Numbered from the stretch's first letter, positions 25,235-35,156 are shown. The stretch is 64,000 nucleotides of DNA from Sulfomarinibacter sp963733915 (GCA_963733915.1 CAVTEP010000001.1:186001-250000); one strand, 5' to 3'. The notes: generated by a model not told the origin, from the letters alone. Numbers and translations: made by a program.

Positions 25235-28200
25235 ATGTGGTCCCGAGGAAGGTGGTCAAAGAGAGGATTGTGTGCCATCGCTGTGCCGGGCTCGAACCAC
25301 GATCGCGAGGTCGTGCTCCTCCTTCGCATCGCGCTCGGCACCCTCGGGATCACGTTGACCGCAGCCATGGCGAGCGGAGCCGCGGGCATGGCAGGTGGTC
25401 GGTTGGACGGGTCCGGCCCTTTGCCGGATACGGGCCCGGAAACGGTGGCCGTGGTCGCGCCGCTCGCCGCAGACCACGGATCGCCGCCGTCAGCGCCTCA
25501 ATTCGAAATTCGCGCCGCCGCCACCGCGGAGGCATTCTTGGCCGTCAATCCGGAGGCCCGACCGAGGGTGATGGCGGCCGGCGATTTCGATGAGGACGGC
25601 GTGCCGGACCTCGTGGTCGGAATGGCGGACGAAGGCGGGGGTTTCCTCCTCCTGTACCGTGGGAACATCGAAGCCATCTACCCGGTTCTGCCCGCAGCCA
25701 TGGTGCGCCGGGAGCTTGCGCCGCCGTTCGAAGCGCCGATTACAATCGCCGTCGCCCCCATCGCGCCTCAATTCCTGGCGGCCGGTGATTTCGACGCCGA
25801 TGGTCATCTCGATCTGCTGGTGGTCGAGCCGGGACGCGGCGGAATGGGCCTCTACCGCGGGGATGGTCGGGGCGCCTTTGCAACTGTCGGGCGCATCCGG
25901 CTCCCCGGCGAGGTGACGGCTCTCGCATCGGGAGAAGTCAACCGCCGAGATGGTCTCGCCGACGTGGTGGTGGCCGTGCAAGCCGCCGGAGGCCCGCAGA
26001 TTCTGGTCTTCGAGCACCCGGCGGGCGCCTTTGCCGCACCGCCCGAGATCATCGCTCTCGACTCAGCAGCGACGGCGCTCGTCCTGGGTCAGCTCGACGC
26101 TGAATTCGGAATCGATCTCGCGGTTGCGAGCGGCCGCGAAATCATGATCGTCCACGGACGTGACCGGCACCGGGCGGAAAGTGCCGAGATGCCGCCGCGG
26201 ATCGATCGCCTGCCCATGCCCTTCGCCGTCAACGCGCTGGCAGTCGGCGATTTTGCGGAGGAGCAGCCGTCCCGCGCCGAGCTCGCGGCGGCGGGCGGTG
26301 ACGGAACGGTGCGGTTGATCGATTGTCTCGATCGCCGCGAAGCGGCACTGTCTGTCGTCGCTCAACAACCACTCGGCGGGATCCAGTTGACCGCGGCCCG
26401 CGTGTCGGGCGCGGTAGCTGACGATCTTCTGGTGTGGACGAGGGGCGACAAGAGATTGCAGATCGTCACCAGCGATAAAGGTCAGGCGGCGAGGGGAAAA
26501 TCCGCTGTGGCCGGCTGGACGTCGTTCCTCCCACCGCCGCCGCTGGCCACCTTGAGCAGCGGGCGACCCTTGCACCGACCGACAGTCGTCGAGACGCGGA
26601 TCGCCAACCCGGTGTTGACGGTGTCGCAGATCAGCGATCTCGAGATCGATGGGCCGATGCTTGCGATCTTGCCAATGCGATTGAACGGCGACGCCTTCAG
26701 CGATTTCGTGGTGTTGCACGAGAATCAGACGATCCCGGTGGTGCTGAGCCCGGAGGCGGGCGAGCTCGTGGTCGTGGACTCGACGACCGACAGCGCCGAC
26801 GGTGACACGAGCTCGATCGCCGCCCTCATTGCCAGCCCCGGTGCGGACGGCGTGATCGGGCTGCGAGAGGCGATCACCGCCGCCAACAACACGACCGGCG
26901 CCGACGAGATTGGTTTCGCAATCCCTGTCGACACCGACCCCGGTTGTAATGCCGGTTCCGGCGTGTGCACCATCCAGCCGGGTGGCCTCGGGTTGCCGAC
27001 CATTATCCAGCCGGTGATTATCGACGGCACCAGCCAACCAGGTTTTGTGGGCAACCCGGTGGTCGAGATCGACGGCAGCCTCGCCGACACCAACGCGACC
27101 GGTCTTGCGATCTCTGCCGGAAGCTCGGTGATTCGCGGGCTGGTGATCAACCGCTTCGCGTCTAACTCTGACATCGTCATGTGGGCTGCCGGTGGCAACG
27201 TGGTCGAGGGCAATTTCCTCGGTGTCGACCCGAGCGGCACCTTCAACCGGGGGACCACCAACTCGGTGCACGTTTACGGCACTTCGGGCAACACGATCGG
27301 TGGCACCACGGTTGCGGCTCGCAACCTGATCTCGGGCAACACCAATCCCGGCGTGGCTTTCAATGCGGGGGCCTCCGGCAACGCGGTCATGGGCAATTTT
27401 TTCGGTACAGATGTCACGGGCACCATCGCGCTCGGCAACAGCGGTAACGATGTCGTGACCCTGGATTCGCCGGACAACACCATCGGCGGCACCCAGCCGG
27501 GCGCCGGCAACCTGATCGCGGGCGGCCTCGATCCGGACTTTGCGAGCGTCGGTCTAGGCTTTCCCGCCTCGACCGGAAACCTCGTGCAGGGCAACCTGGT
27601 CGGCACCGATATCACCGGCACCGTCGACCTCGGGGGCGCGAGCGTCGGCGTCTATGTCGTCGAGGGCGCGGGTAACACCATCGGGGGCACGTCGCCCGCG
27701 GCGCGCAATTTGATTTCAGGCGGTGACTCCTCGGGGGTTGGCATTGCGGTCGGCACCGGCAATCTCGTCCAGGGAAACCTCATCGGTACTGCGATCGACG
27801 GCGAGACGCCTTTGCCCAACGCGTCACACGGGGTGTTCTTCTACGCCGGAGCCGCGGGCAACACCGTCGGCGGCCGCGGTCCGGGTGAGGGCAACACGAT
27901 CGCCAACAACGGTGGCAGCGGGGTCGACCTGCGCGGCGACGCGGGTGCCGGCAACGAGATCGCCGCCAACGCCATCATTGCAAACGCCGGGTTGGGCATC
28001 AACACATGCGCCGATTTCGACCCCGGGACCCTGAGCTGTAACGACCCCACCGAAGTGACGCCAAACGATCCCGACGACCCGGATGACGGAGCCAACAACC
28101 TCCAGAACTATCCCGAGCTGACAGCAATCGACATTGGCGGAACCTTCGTGGACGGCGCTCTGGATAGCATACCGAGTTCGGATTTCACGATCGACCTCTA

Positions 28201-28471
28201 CGCGAGCGAAGCCTGCGATCCATCGGGTCATGGTGAGGGCTCGAGCTGGATCGGTTCGGATGCGGTCACGACCGACGCCAGCGGTGACGCGGTGTTTTCG
28301 ATCACCTTGGCGACAGCGGCGCCGGTGGGGTCCCACATCACCGCGACGGCGACCGACGCCGGCGGCAGCACATCCGAGTTTTCACAGTGTCGTGAGGTTT
28401 TCCCCGATGAGATCTTCGCCGATGGTTTCGAGTCGGGCGCCACCTCGGAGTGGTCGGCGACGGTGTCCTGA
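25235..28471 (+). CDS. Large secreted protein: FG-GAP-like repeats, CSLREA domain, parallel beta-helix
   Basis: 1078 residues from the ATG at 25235 behind GGAAGGAGGG. A hydrophobic segment near residue 30 (LLLRIALGTLGITLTAAMA) is probably the signal peptide. FG-GAP/integrin-like units follow (AAGDFDEDGVPDLVVG near 110, AAGDFDADGHLDLLVV near 185). A CSLREA-like segment (VIGLREAITAANN) lies near 545, then a NosD-like right-handed beta-helix from about 630 to 920 with repeated GNTIGGT, ARNLISGN and GNFxGTDxTGT units. The C-terminus has IFADGFESGATSEWS, a tail often seen on exported proteins with CSLREA/IPTL-type organisation. Probably a surface or secreted adhesin or polysaccharide-active protein; no catalytic motif is visible. 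Confidence 0.9.
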   Translation: MWSRGRWSKRGLCAIAVPGSNHDREVVLLLRIALGTLGITLTAAMASGAAGMAGGRLDGSGPLPDTGPETVAVVAPLAADHGSPPSAPQFEIRAAATAEAFLAVNPEARPRVMAAGDFDEDGVPDLVVGMADEGGGFLLLYRGNIEAIYPVLPAAMVRRELAPPFEAPITIAVAPIAPQFLAAGDFDADGHLDLLVVEPGRGGMGLYRGDGRGAFATVGRIRLPGEVTALASGEVNRRDGLADVVVAVQAAGGPQILVFEHPAGAFAAPPEIIALDSAATALVLGQLDAEFGIDLAVASGREIMIVHGRDRHRAESAEMPPRIDRLPMPFAVNALAVGDFAEEQPSRAELAAAGGDGTVRLIDCLDRREAALSVVAQQPLGGIQLTAARVSGAVADDLLVWTRGDKRLQIVTSDKGQAARGKSAVAGWTSFLPPPPLATLSSGRPLHRPTVVETRIANPVLTVSQISDLEIDGPMLAILPMRLNGDAFSDFVVLHENQTIPVVLSPEAGELVVVDSTTDSADGDTSSIAALIASPGADGVIGLREAITAANNTTGADEIGFAIPVDTDPGCNAGSGVCTIQPGGLGLPTIIQPVIIDGTSQPGFVGNPVVEIDGSLADTNATGLAISAGSSVIRGLVINRFASNSDIVMWAAGGNVVEGNFLGVDPSGTFNRGTTNSVHVYGTSGNTIGGTTVAARNLISGNTNPGVAFNAGASGNAVMGNFFGTDVTGTIALGNSGNDVVTLDSPDNTIGGTQPGAGNLIAGGLDPDFASVGLGFPASTGNLVQGNLVGTDITGTVDLGGASVGVYVVEGAGNTIGGTSPAARNLISGGDSSGVGIAVGTGNLVQGNLIGTAIDGETPLPNASHGVFFYAGAAGNTVGGRGPGEGNTIANNGGSGVDLRGDAGAGNEIAANAIIANAGLGINTCADFDPGTLSCNDPTEVTPNDPDDPDDGANNLQNYPELTAIDIGGTFVDGALDSIPSSDFTIDLYASEACDPSGHGEGSSWIGSDAVTTDASGDAVFSITLATAAPVGSHITATATDAGGSTSEFSQCREVFPDEIFADGFESGATSEWSATVS

Positions 28472-28594
28472 CCCGTATTCTTCTGGAAGTATCTGCAGCG
28501 CTCGCAGAGTGCTCGCGACAAACGTTGCGGGAGGAGTACACTGCGGCGCGGAGACGCTGGAGGGCGTCATTCGAGATTCCCGAAGGAGACGGTC

Positions 28595-31500
28595 ATGCAG
28601 AAGATCACGGCTCACTGGGTTCATGGTTTGCCACTCGCGCTGGCAGCCCTGGCGTTGCTCGCGAGCTTCACGGCTGCGGCCGCGACCTCGGACCCGTTGC
28701 TCCGGTTTCCAGATGTGCACGGCGATGCCGTGGTCTTTGTCCACGCCGAGGACATCTGGACAGCGCCGGCCGGCGGCGGGCGTGCCTACCGTTTGACCGA
28801 CGACGAGGGGGAGGAGCGCCATCCCAAGTACTCGCCCGATGGGTCACTGATCGCCTTCACCGCCGAGATCGACGGCAACCCCGACGTCTGGGTCATGAAC
28901 GCGGACGGCTCCGGTCTCAGGCGGATCACCTTCCACCCGGAGGACGACGAGGTGGTGGGCTGGCACCCGGTCACGGGAAAGATCATGTTCCGTTCGACGC
29001 GCCGCTCATGGTCGCGGTTCGACCGGCTCTTTCTCATCGCCCCCGACGGCAGCGGTCTCGAGGTGCTGCCGATGAACGAGGCTGGCCGCGGCTCGTTTTC
29101 GGCCGACGGCACCAAGATCGCTTACAACCGGCTCGCGCGCGAGGACCGCACCTGGAAACGGTACTACGGCGGTATGGCGCAGGATGTGTGGCTGTACGAG
29201 CTCGCGACCGGCCAGGACCGGAGGCTCACCGCCTGGGTGGGCACCGACCGGATCCCGATGTGGATCGGTAACGCCATTTACTTCGCCTCGGACCGCGATG
29301 GCGAGCTCAATATCTGGCGCTACGATCTGAAGGACGGTGCCGAAACCAGGATCACCGACCACACCGACTACGACATCCGCCGGCCGAGCGAGGGCGGCAC
29401 GGACATCGTGTACGAGGTTGCGGGGAGGATCTGGATCCTCGACACCGTGACCGGCGCGACTCGACAGATCCCGATCGAGATCCCTACGGCTGCGCGCGAG
29501 ACGATGTCGTTTCGGAAAAATGTCAGCGAGTGGATCACCCACATCGCGATTTCGCCCCAGGGTGGCCGCGCGCTGATCACGGCCCGCGGCGAGGTCTTCA
29601 GCGTGCCGTCCGAGCACGGACCGGTCCGCAACCTGACCCGGAGCTCCGGGGTTCGCGACCGTGGCGCCGTGTGGTCGCCCGACGGGGAAACGGTCGCCTA
29701 TTTTTCCGACGCCGGGGGTGAGTACCAGCTTGTCATTGCCGATGCCATGGGTAACGGCGAACCGCAGCCGCTGACCGCCCGCGACCGCGGTTGGCCGCAC
29801 ACCGCGAGGTGGTCGCCGGACGGGACGATGATCGCCTTCACCGACGAGACCCTCACCCTGTACGTGGTCGACGTGGCGAGCCGGCGGCTGACGACGGTGG
29901 ATCGGGCCGAGGTCGAGCCCATGGACATCGGGCTCGAACTCAAGCCGATCTCCGACCACGCGTGGTCGCCGGACTCGCGCTGGCTCGCGTACTCGAAGAT
30001 CGGCCTCGATCAGGTTTCCAATGTCTATATCTACTCGCTCGACAGCGGGACCAGCCACAACGTGTCGAACGGCCTCTTCAACGATTTCGGCCCGGTCTTC
30101 AGCCGCGATGGCGAGCATTTGTTGTTCATTTCGAACCGTCGATTCGATCCCACCTTCTGCGATTTCGAGTGGGAGATGGTTTACAAGGACGTGGCCGGGA
30201 TCTACGCCCTGACCCTGCGTGCCGGCGGCGAGCCGCTCCTGCCGCCGCGATCGGACGAGCTGGCGTCGGCGACATCGCCGGATGACGATGCAAGAGCGGA
30301 GACGCCGGCCGGACCGGCGGGCGCGCTCAGGATCGATTTCGAGGGGATCGCCGAGCGCATCGAGGCTCTGCCGGTGCCGGCTTCGAACTACCGGTCTCTC
30401 GCGGCCGGCAACAATGCAATCCTTGCCCTCGACGGCGACGACGGCGATTTCAACCGCTTCGAGTATCGATCGTTGCCGCCGCGCACGTTGCACTCATTCG
30501 ATCTCAGAAAACGCGAGCTGAGCACGATCGTGGAGTCGGTTGAGGAGTATGCCCTGGCCGAAGACGGCGAACACCTCGTGTGGAGGCGGGGCGACGTGGT
30601 CGGGATCGTCGATACCGGCAGCGCCAGGCGGCGACCGGGTCAGCCAGATGTCCCGTCGCCCGCGGTTGCCGCTGCAGCCAAGAAACCTGACATTCTCGAT
30701 CTCGACGAACTGGTCATGACGCTCGACCCGCGCGCCGAATGGAGCGAGGTTTTTGCGGACGCCTGGCGGCTGGAACGGGATTTCTACTACGAGCCCGGGA
30801 TGAACGGCCTCGACTGGCCGGCGATGCGGTCCAAGTACGAGCCGCTGGTGCGGCGCGCAACCTGTGCTCAGGATATGCGCTTTATCATCGGGGAGCTGAT
30901 CGGCGAGCTGTCGACCTCGCACACCTATATCAGCACCGGCGACCGTCGACGGCACGCAGAGGAGGTCGACGTCGGAATGCTGGGCGCCGACTGGTCACTC
31001 GACGGGACCGGTGAGCGTTGGCGGATCGCCCGGGTTCTCCGCGTGCCCGACTGGTCGCGTGGGGTGATACCACCGCTCGTGGGGCCCGGCATCGACGTCC
31101 GTGAGGGCGACTCGCTGGTTGCGGTCAACGGGCTGCCGGTGGCGGTGGACCGGGAGGTGTACGCCGCCTTCCAGGGGCTCGCCGACGAGCAGGTGCGGTT
31201 GACCCTCGGGCGCAACGGCCGAAGCTTTGATGTGACCGTGACGCCGCTCGCCAGCGAGCGCACGCTCCGCTACCTGGACTGGGTGGAGCACAACCGCCGG
31301 GTGGTCAACGAAGCCACCGGCGGCCGGGTGGGCTATATCCACCTTCCGGACACCTACGTCGGCTCGGCGATCGAGTTCCCCAAGTACTACTTCGCGCAGA
31401 CGCAGAAACAGGGGTTGCTGATCGACGGCCGTTTCAACGGCGGCGGTCTCGACCCCGACATCTTTCTCCAACGCCTCGCCAAAAAGCCACTGACCTATTG

Positions 31501-31924
31501 GACTCGACGCTACTCGGAGGACCAGGTCGAGCCGGTCTACGCGTCGAACGCACGGATGGCGCTGGTGACCAACCGGCAGGCCGGGTCGGGCGGCGACATG
31601 CTCCCCTTCGAGTTCCGTCAGAAGGGGATGGGGCCGGTGATCGGCACCCGCACCTGGGGCGGTCTGGTCGGGGTCTCGATGTCGATCACCCTGGTCGACG
31701 GCAGCCGGCTGACCTGCCCCGACTACCGGGTCTACTCGCCCGAGGGGGAGTGGGTGGTGGAGAACCAGGGGGTGACGCCCGACATCGAGGTCGAGCTCGA
31801 CCCGGGCGAGATGGCGCGTGGCTGGGACGCCCAGCTGCAGAAGGGAATCGAAGTCATTCTCGAGATGATCGAGCGCGACCCGCCGGTGCCGCCGAGCCAC
31901 CCGCCGTTCCCAACCAGGCATTAG
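28595..31924 (+). CDS. Tricorn protease homologue (S41 family), exported
   Basis: 1109 residues. Signal peptide (LPLALAALALLASFTAAAA). Beta-propeller repeats with Tricorn/TolB-type motifs (RHPKYSPDGSLIAFTAEID, VWSPDGETVAYFSDAGGEY, ARWSPDGTMIAF) over the first 550 residues or so, then the helical cap (about 700-790), a PDZ domain (GIDVREGDSLVAVNGLPV, about 830-890) and the S41 protease domain. The nucleophile is Ser998 in RQAGSGGDMLPFEF; GTRTWGGLVG follows. Tricorn trims peptides produced by other proteases; export makes this a periplasmic or secreted peptidase. GAAGGAGA precedes the ATG. Confidence 0.96.
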   Translation: MQKITAHWVHGLPLALAALALLASFTAAAATSDPLLRFPDVHGDAVVFVHAEDIWTAPAGGGRAYRLTDDEGEERHPKYSPDGSLIAFTAEIDGNPDVWVMNADGSGLRRITFHPEDDEVVGWHPVTGKIMFRSTRRSWSRFDRLFLIAPDGSGLEVLPMNEAGRGSFSADGTKIAYNRLAREDRTWKRYYGGMAQDVWLYELATGQDRRLTAWVGTDRIPMWIGNAIYFASDRDGELNIWRYDLKDGAETRITDHTDYDIRRPSEGGTDIVYEVAGRIWILDTVTGATRQIPIEIPTAARETMSFRKNVSEWITHIAISPQGGRALITARGEVFSVPSEHGPVRNLTRSSGVRDRGAVWSPDGETVAYFSDAGGEYQLVIADAMGNGEPQPLTARDRGWPHTARWSPDGTMIAFTDETLTLYVVDVASRRLTTVDRAEVEPMDIGLELKPISDHAWSPDSRWLAYSKIGLDQVSNVYIYSLDSGTSHNVSNGLFNDFGPVFSRDGEHLLFISNRRFDPTFCDFEWEMVYKDVAGIYALTLRAGGEPLLPPRSDELASATSPDDDARAETPAGPAGALRIDFEGIAERIEALPVPASNYRSLAAGNNAILALDGDDGDFNRFEYRSLPPRTLHSFDLRKRELSTIVESVEEYALAEDGEHLVWRRGDVVGIVDTGSARRRPGQPDVPSPAVAAAAKKPDILDLDELVMTLDPRAEWSEVFADAWRLERDFYYEPGMNGLDWPAMRSKYEPLVRRATCAQDMRFIIGELIGELSTSHTYISTGDRRRHAEEVDVGMLGADWSLDGTGERWRIARVLRVPDWSRGVIPPLVGPGIDVREGDSLVAVNGLPVAVDREVYAAFQGLADEQVRLTLGRNGRSFDVTVTPLASERTLRYLDWVEHNRRVVNEATGGRVGYIHLPDTYVGSAIEFPKYYFAQTQKQGLLIDGRFNGGGLDPDIFLQRLAKKPLTYWTRRYSEDQVEPVYASNARMALVTNRQAGSGGDMLPFEFRQKGMGPVIGTRTWGGLVGVSMSITLVDGSRLTCPDYRVYSPEGEWVVENQGVTPDIEVELDPGEMARGWDAQLQKGIEVILEMIERDPPVPPSHPPFPTRH

Positions 31925-31981
31925 AGCCCGAATCCGCGCGAGAAGCCAGGGGTTACGTTCTCTGGGACGTCGGACCCGCCG

Positions 31982-32002
31982 GCCGCGGTCTTCGACCGCG
32001 GC
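31982..32002. other. 9-bp hairpin after the Tricorn gene
   Basis: GCCGCGGTC (31982-31990) and GACCGCGGC (31994-32002) pair perfectly around TTC. It has no T tract, so rho-independent termination is doubtful. A CATTCC/CCCAAC simple tract follows at about 32054-32084. Confidence 0.5.
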
Positions 32003-32092
32003 ACGCGTCCTCGGGCCGTCGAATCTCCACGAGCAGAGCTCGTGTCGATTCGCCATTCCTCATTCCCAACTCCCCATTCTCCCCGCTTGTCA

Positions 32093-32121
32093 TTGACCGC
32101 CCGTCGGATTGGTGCTACAAC
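32093..32121 (+). promoter_or_regulatory. Promoter of typA
   Basis: TTGACC (32093-32098), 17 bases, TACAAC (32116-32121). Start codon 41 bases downstream at 32163. Confidence 0.65.
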
Positions 32122-32162
32122 GGCCCGCTCGCGTTTGTGAGCCGAAAGTGAGCGCCCCCCAA

Positions 32163-33965
32163 ATGTCCGAGTTCCGGAATCTCGCGATCATCGCCCATGT
32201 CGACCACGGCAAGACCACTCTGGTGGATGCCATGCTGTGGCAGAGCGGCATTTTTCGTTCCAACCAGAAGGTCAACGAGCGGGTGATGGACTCCGGCGAC
32301 CTCGAGCGGGAGCGCGGCATCACGATCCTCGCCAAGAACACCGCCGTCCGCTACCAGGGCGTCAAGATCAACATCGTCGACACGCCCGGCCACGCCGACT
32401 TCGGCGGCGAGGTCGAGCGCACCCTGCAGATGGTGGACGGCGTGCTGCTCCTGGTCGATGCCGCCGAGGGGCCGTTGCCGCAGACCCGGTTCGTGCTCCA
32501 GAAGGCCCTCGCCCTCGGCCTGCCTCCGATTGTCGTCCTCAACAAGATCGACCGCGGAGATGCGCGACCGGCCGCGGTTCTCGACGAGGTCTACGACCTC
32601 TTTATCGACCTCGACGCCACCGAGGAGCAGCTCGACTTCCCGGTCTTCTGCACCGACGCGCGCAAGGGCCTGTGCCGGCGCGGTCTCGAGGGTGAGTTCG
32701 GCGACTTGCGGACCCTGCTCGACCAGATCGTGACCGCTCTGCCCGCCCCCAAGGGTGACCCGGCGGCGTCGCTCCAGATGCTGATTACAAACCTCGATTA
32801 CTCCGACTACCTGGGACGACTGGCGGTCGGCCGCATCGTCAACGGCACTCTCTACGCCAACCGTACCGTGGGCATCGCCCGCATCGACGGAATCGGCCGG
32901 GCCAAGGTCGGCGTCCTCTACTCGCACGAGGGCCTCGATCGGGTCGAGGTGGAAATGGCGGTGGCCGGCGACATCGTGGCGCTCGCGGGTCTCGACGAAG
33001 TCGCTATCGGTGACTCCTTGGTCGACCCGGAGGATCCCCAGCCGCTGAAACGGATTGCGGTCGACGAGCCGACGATGGCGATGGTCTTCTCGGGCAACAA
33101 CTCGCCCTTCGGCGGTCACGATGGCCAGTACGTGACCGCGCGCCAGATCCGCGCGCGGCTCGAGAAGGAGGCGTTGCACAACGTTTCGATCCGGCTCGAG
33201 ATCCTCGCCAACGACGCCTTCAAGGTCATGGGCCGGGGCGAGCTGCAGCTGGCGATCCTCATCGAGACGATGCGCCGCGAGGGTTATGAGCTGTCGGTCA
33301 CGAAACCGGAGGTGGTGGTCCGCTCGATCGACGGGCAGACGCACGAGCCGATGGAGATCGTGCAGGTGGACTGCCCCGAGGAGTACGTCGGCGTCGTGAC
33401 CCAGAAGCTCGGCGGCCGCAGGGGGCAGATGACCGAAATGCACAACCCCGGCCACGGTCGGGTGCGGCTGGCGTTCCGGATTCCCTCGCGCGGCCTCATC
33501 GGCTTCCGCTCCGAGTTTCTCACCGACACCCGCGGCACCGGCATCCTCAACCACCTCTTCGACGGCTGGGAGCCGTGGCAGGGGGAGATCGCCGGCCGCG
33601 CCACCGGTGCGCTGGTCTCGGACCGCGCCGGCAGGTGCACCACCTATGCGCTGTACCACCTCGAGCCGCGCGGCACCCTCTTCATGCACCCGGGGACGAA
33701 CGTCTACGAAGGCATGATCGTCGGTGAGAACGCGCGCGACAACGATCTCGACGTCAACGTCACGCGCGAAAAGAAGCTCACCAACATGCGCTCCTCCGGC
33801 GCCGACGACGCCCTGCGTCTGGCCCCGCCGCGCGAAATGACCCTCGACCGGGCGCTGGAGTGGATCGACGGCGACGAGCTGGTCGAGGTCACGCCGTCGG
33901 CGATCCGGGTGCGCAAGCGCGTGCTCGCCGCCAATCAGCGGCCCCGAAACGGGAAGGGCAAGTAG
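32163..33965 (+). CDS. typA: GTP-binding translation factor TypA/BipA
   Basis: 600 residues. EF-G-like GTPase: G1 AHVDHGKTTLVDAMLWQSG, switch I ERERGITILAKN, G3 DTPGHADFGGEVERTL, G4 NKIDRGDARP. Domains II, III and V and the TypA-specific C-terminal domain follow (EPTMAMVFSGNNSPFGGHDG, RGLIGFRSEFLTDTRGTG, MRSSGADDALRLAPP). Binds the ribosome, helps 50S assembly and stress responses. The ATG at 32163 is chosen because the conserved MSEFRNLAIIAH starts there; a GTG at 32148 is in frame. Confidence 0.97.
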   Translation: MSEFRNLAIIAHVDHGKTTLVDAMLWQSGIFRSNQKVNERVMDSGDLERERGITILAKNTAVRYQGVKINIVDTPGHADFGGEVERTLQMVDGVLLLVDAAEGPLPQTRFVLQKALALGLPPIVVLNKIDRGDARPAAVLDEVYDLFIDLDATEEQLDFPVFCTDARKGLCRRGLEGEFGDLRTLLDQIVTALPAPKGDPAASLQMLITNLDYSDYLGRLAVGRIVNGTLYANRTVGIARIDGIGRAKVGVLYSHEGLDRVEVEMAVAGDIVALAGLDEVAIGDSLVDPEDPQPLKRIAVDEPTMAMVFSGNNSPFGGHDGQYVTARQIRARLEKEALHNVSIRLEILANDAFKVMGRGELQLAILIETMRREGYELSVTKPEVVVRSIDGQTHEPMEIVQVDCPEEYVGVVTQKLGGRRGQMTEMHNPGHGRVRLAFRIPSRGLIGFRSEFLTDTRGTGILNHLFDGWEPWQGEIAGRATGALVSDRAGRCTTYALYHLEPRGTLFMHPGTNVYEGMIVGENARDNDLDVNVTREKKLTNMRSSGADDALRLAPPREMTLDRALEWIDGDELVEVTPSAIRVRKRVLAANQRPRNGKGK

Positions 33966-34213
33966 GCGACCGCCCACCCTGCCACGAAAAGGAGAAAAGG
34001 AGAAAGGGCAGGGGGCAGGGAGTAGGGGCGAGGCATCGGGAAACATTGGAGGGGTCGGGTGGTCTTCCCCTCTTCCCCATCATCCCCTTTTCCAGATCTA
34101 GCCCACCCACAGCGTTGACCTAGCAAGATTCTCGTTCACGATTTCGCTGCATCATCAACATCCAACATCGCAGCATCCAACATCAAATATCCTGCGTCGA
34201 GCATCAATGAGGA
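33966..34213. repeat. Simple-sequence spacer after typA
   Basis: CGACCGCCCACCC at 33966-33979, GAAAAGGAGAAAAGGAG at 33986-34003, then G-rich sequence. A CATCAACATCCAACATC-type tract runs from about 34150 to 34207; a shorter relative is at 59900-59924. No gene. Confidence 0.75.
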
Positions 34214-34444
34214 TCAGAAATCAGATCCGTATTTGAGGGGCCTCGCCTTGTAGCTCGCGATGGCGGCCTGGGTGCGGCCGATCATGGCGTGCGGCGCGAG
34301 ACGGCCGCAGTGTCCCTGGCCTTCGACCGGTTCGCACAGACCGCGGCAGAACGACACCTGATGGCCGTTGTAGGGACATTCGATGGTGGTGTACGAGCGA
34401 AAGCTCGTACGCCGTCGCTCGTTTCTCGGGTGGAGCAGGGGCAT
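34214..34444 (-). CDS. Small cysteine-rich protein
   Basis: 76 residues. CPYNGHQVSFCRGLCEPV and GHCGRLAPHAMIGRTQAAI look conserved and carry four Cys and several His that could bind metal or a cluster; I do not recognise the family. The start at 34444 has GGGAGACGTGAA ahead of it. Residues 8-20 or so are encoded by a perfect hairpin repeat (34391-34410), so the N-terminal part may be an insertion. An alternative start after the hairpin is not visible. Divergent from the PH-domain operon, with an AACGTT array between. Confidence 0.7.
   Translation of the reverse strand: MPLLHPRNERRRTSFRSYTTIECPYNGHQVSFCRGLCEPVEGQGHCGRLAPHAMIGRTQAAIASYKARPLKYGSDF
34391..34410. repeat. Perfect 8-bp hairpin with GAAA loop inside the small gene
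   Basis: GTACGAGC (34391-34398), loop GAAA, GCTCGTAC (34403-34410). A GTCGCTCG unit follows at 34413-34420. A REP-like palindrome located in coding sequence. Confidence 0.75.
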
Positions 34445-34514
34445 TTCACGTCTCCCACGAGAATGATACCTGATTCCGGTGATCGGGTGGAGTGTCGTGT
34501 GGCGTGGACATCTC

Positions 34515-34543
34515 CAACGTTAAACGTTTGAACGTTTGAACGT
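34515..34543. repeat. AACGTT array, copy 5 (divergent promoters)
   Basis: AACGTT at 34515, AAACGTTTG at 34522-34530, AACGTTTGAACGTT at 34530-34543. It lies between the small Cys-rich gene and the PH-domain gene. Confidence 0.85.
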
Positions 34544-34592
34544 TTTCTATCTCGCATCGAAACGCTGGCAAACGATGCGTTAGACTGGCCGC

Positions 34593-35156
34593 ATGAACGC
34601 TGCTGGATTGCCCGACGAAGCCGCCGTCTTTGCCATCGAGCGCCCTTCACCAAAGCTCTTCACCTACTACCTGCTGTCCTCGCTTCTCCTCGGTCCGTTG
34701 TTCTTCATCCCCTTGATCCCTTTGTACTTCCGCTATCACACCCTGCGCTATCGGTTTGACGAGGAGGGCATCTCGATGCGCTGGGGCATCCTCTTCCGGC
34801 GCGAGATCAACCTCACCTATGCGCGCATCCAGGACATCCATCTGCGATCGAACGTCGTCGAGCGCTGGCTCGATCTCGCCCGAATCGAGGTCCAGACCGC
34901 CAGCGGCAGCTCGGGGGCGGAGATGACGCTCGAGGGCTTGCTCGAGTTCGAGGCGATCCGCGACTATCTCTACGCCCGCATGCGGGGGAGCCTTGACCGG
35001 CGACCCGTCGCTCCGGTCTCGGCGTCGTCCTCCAGCGGTGCGGTCGACGCCGCGGTCACGAAGGAGCTCACCGCGACCCTGCGCGAGGTGACCGCCGAGT
35101 TGCGGGCGCTGCGGGAGGCCCTCGCCGGGCGCGATCGGAGCTTCGGCGGTGATTGA
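34593..35156 (+). CDS. Bacterial PH-domain membrane protein, first of pair (YdbS-like)
   Basis: 187 residues. Two membrane segments close together near the N-terminus (FTYYLLSSLLLGPLFFIPLIPLYF), then a bPH2-type domain (LRYRFDEEGISMRWGILFRREINLTYARIQDIHLRSNVVERWLDLARIEVQTASG). A helical tail follows (TKELTATLREVTAELRALREAL). PH-type pairs of this kind sit on the inner face of the membrane; the role is unknown. Its stop overlaps the GTG of the next gene. Confidence 0.88.
   Translation: MNAAGLPDEAAVFAIERPSPKLFTYYLLSSLLLGPLFFIPLIPLYFRYHTLRYRFDEEGISMRWGILFRREINLTYARIQDIHLRSNVVERWLDLARIEVQTASGSSGAEMTLEGLLEFEAIRDYLYARMRGSLDRRPVAPVSASSSSGAVDAAVTKELTATLREVTAELRALREALAGRDRSFGGD

Noticed and set aside
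31982..32002. GC hairpin after the Tricorn gene as a terminator
   Set aside because: No T tract on either side; left as an unassigned hairpin.
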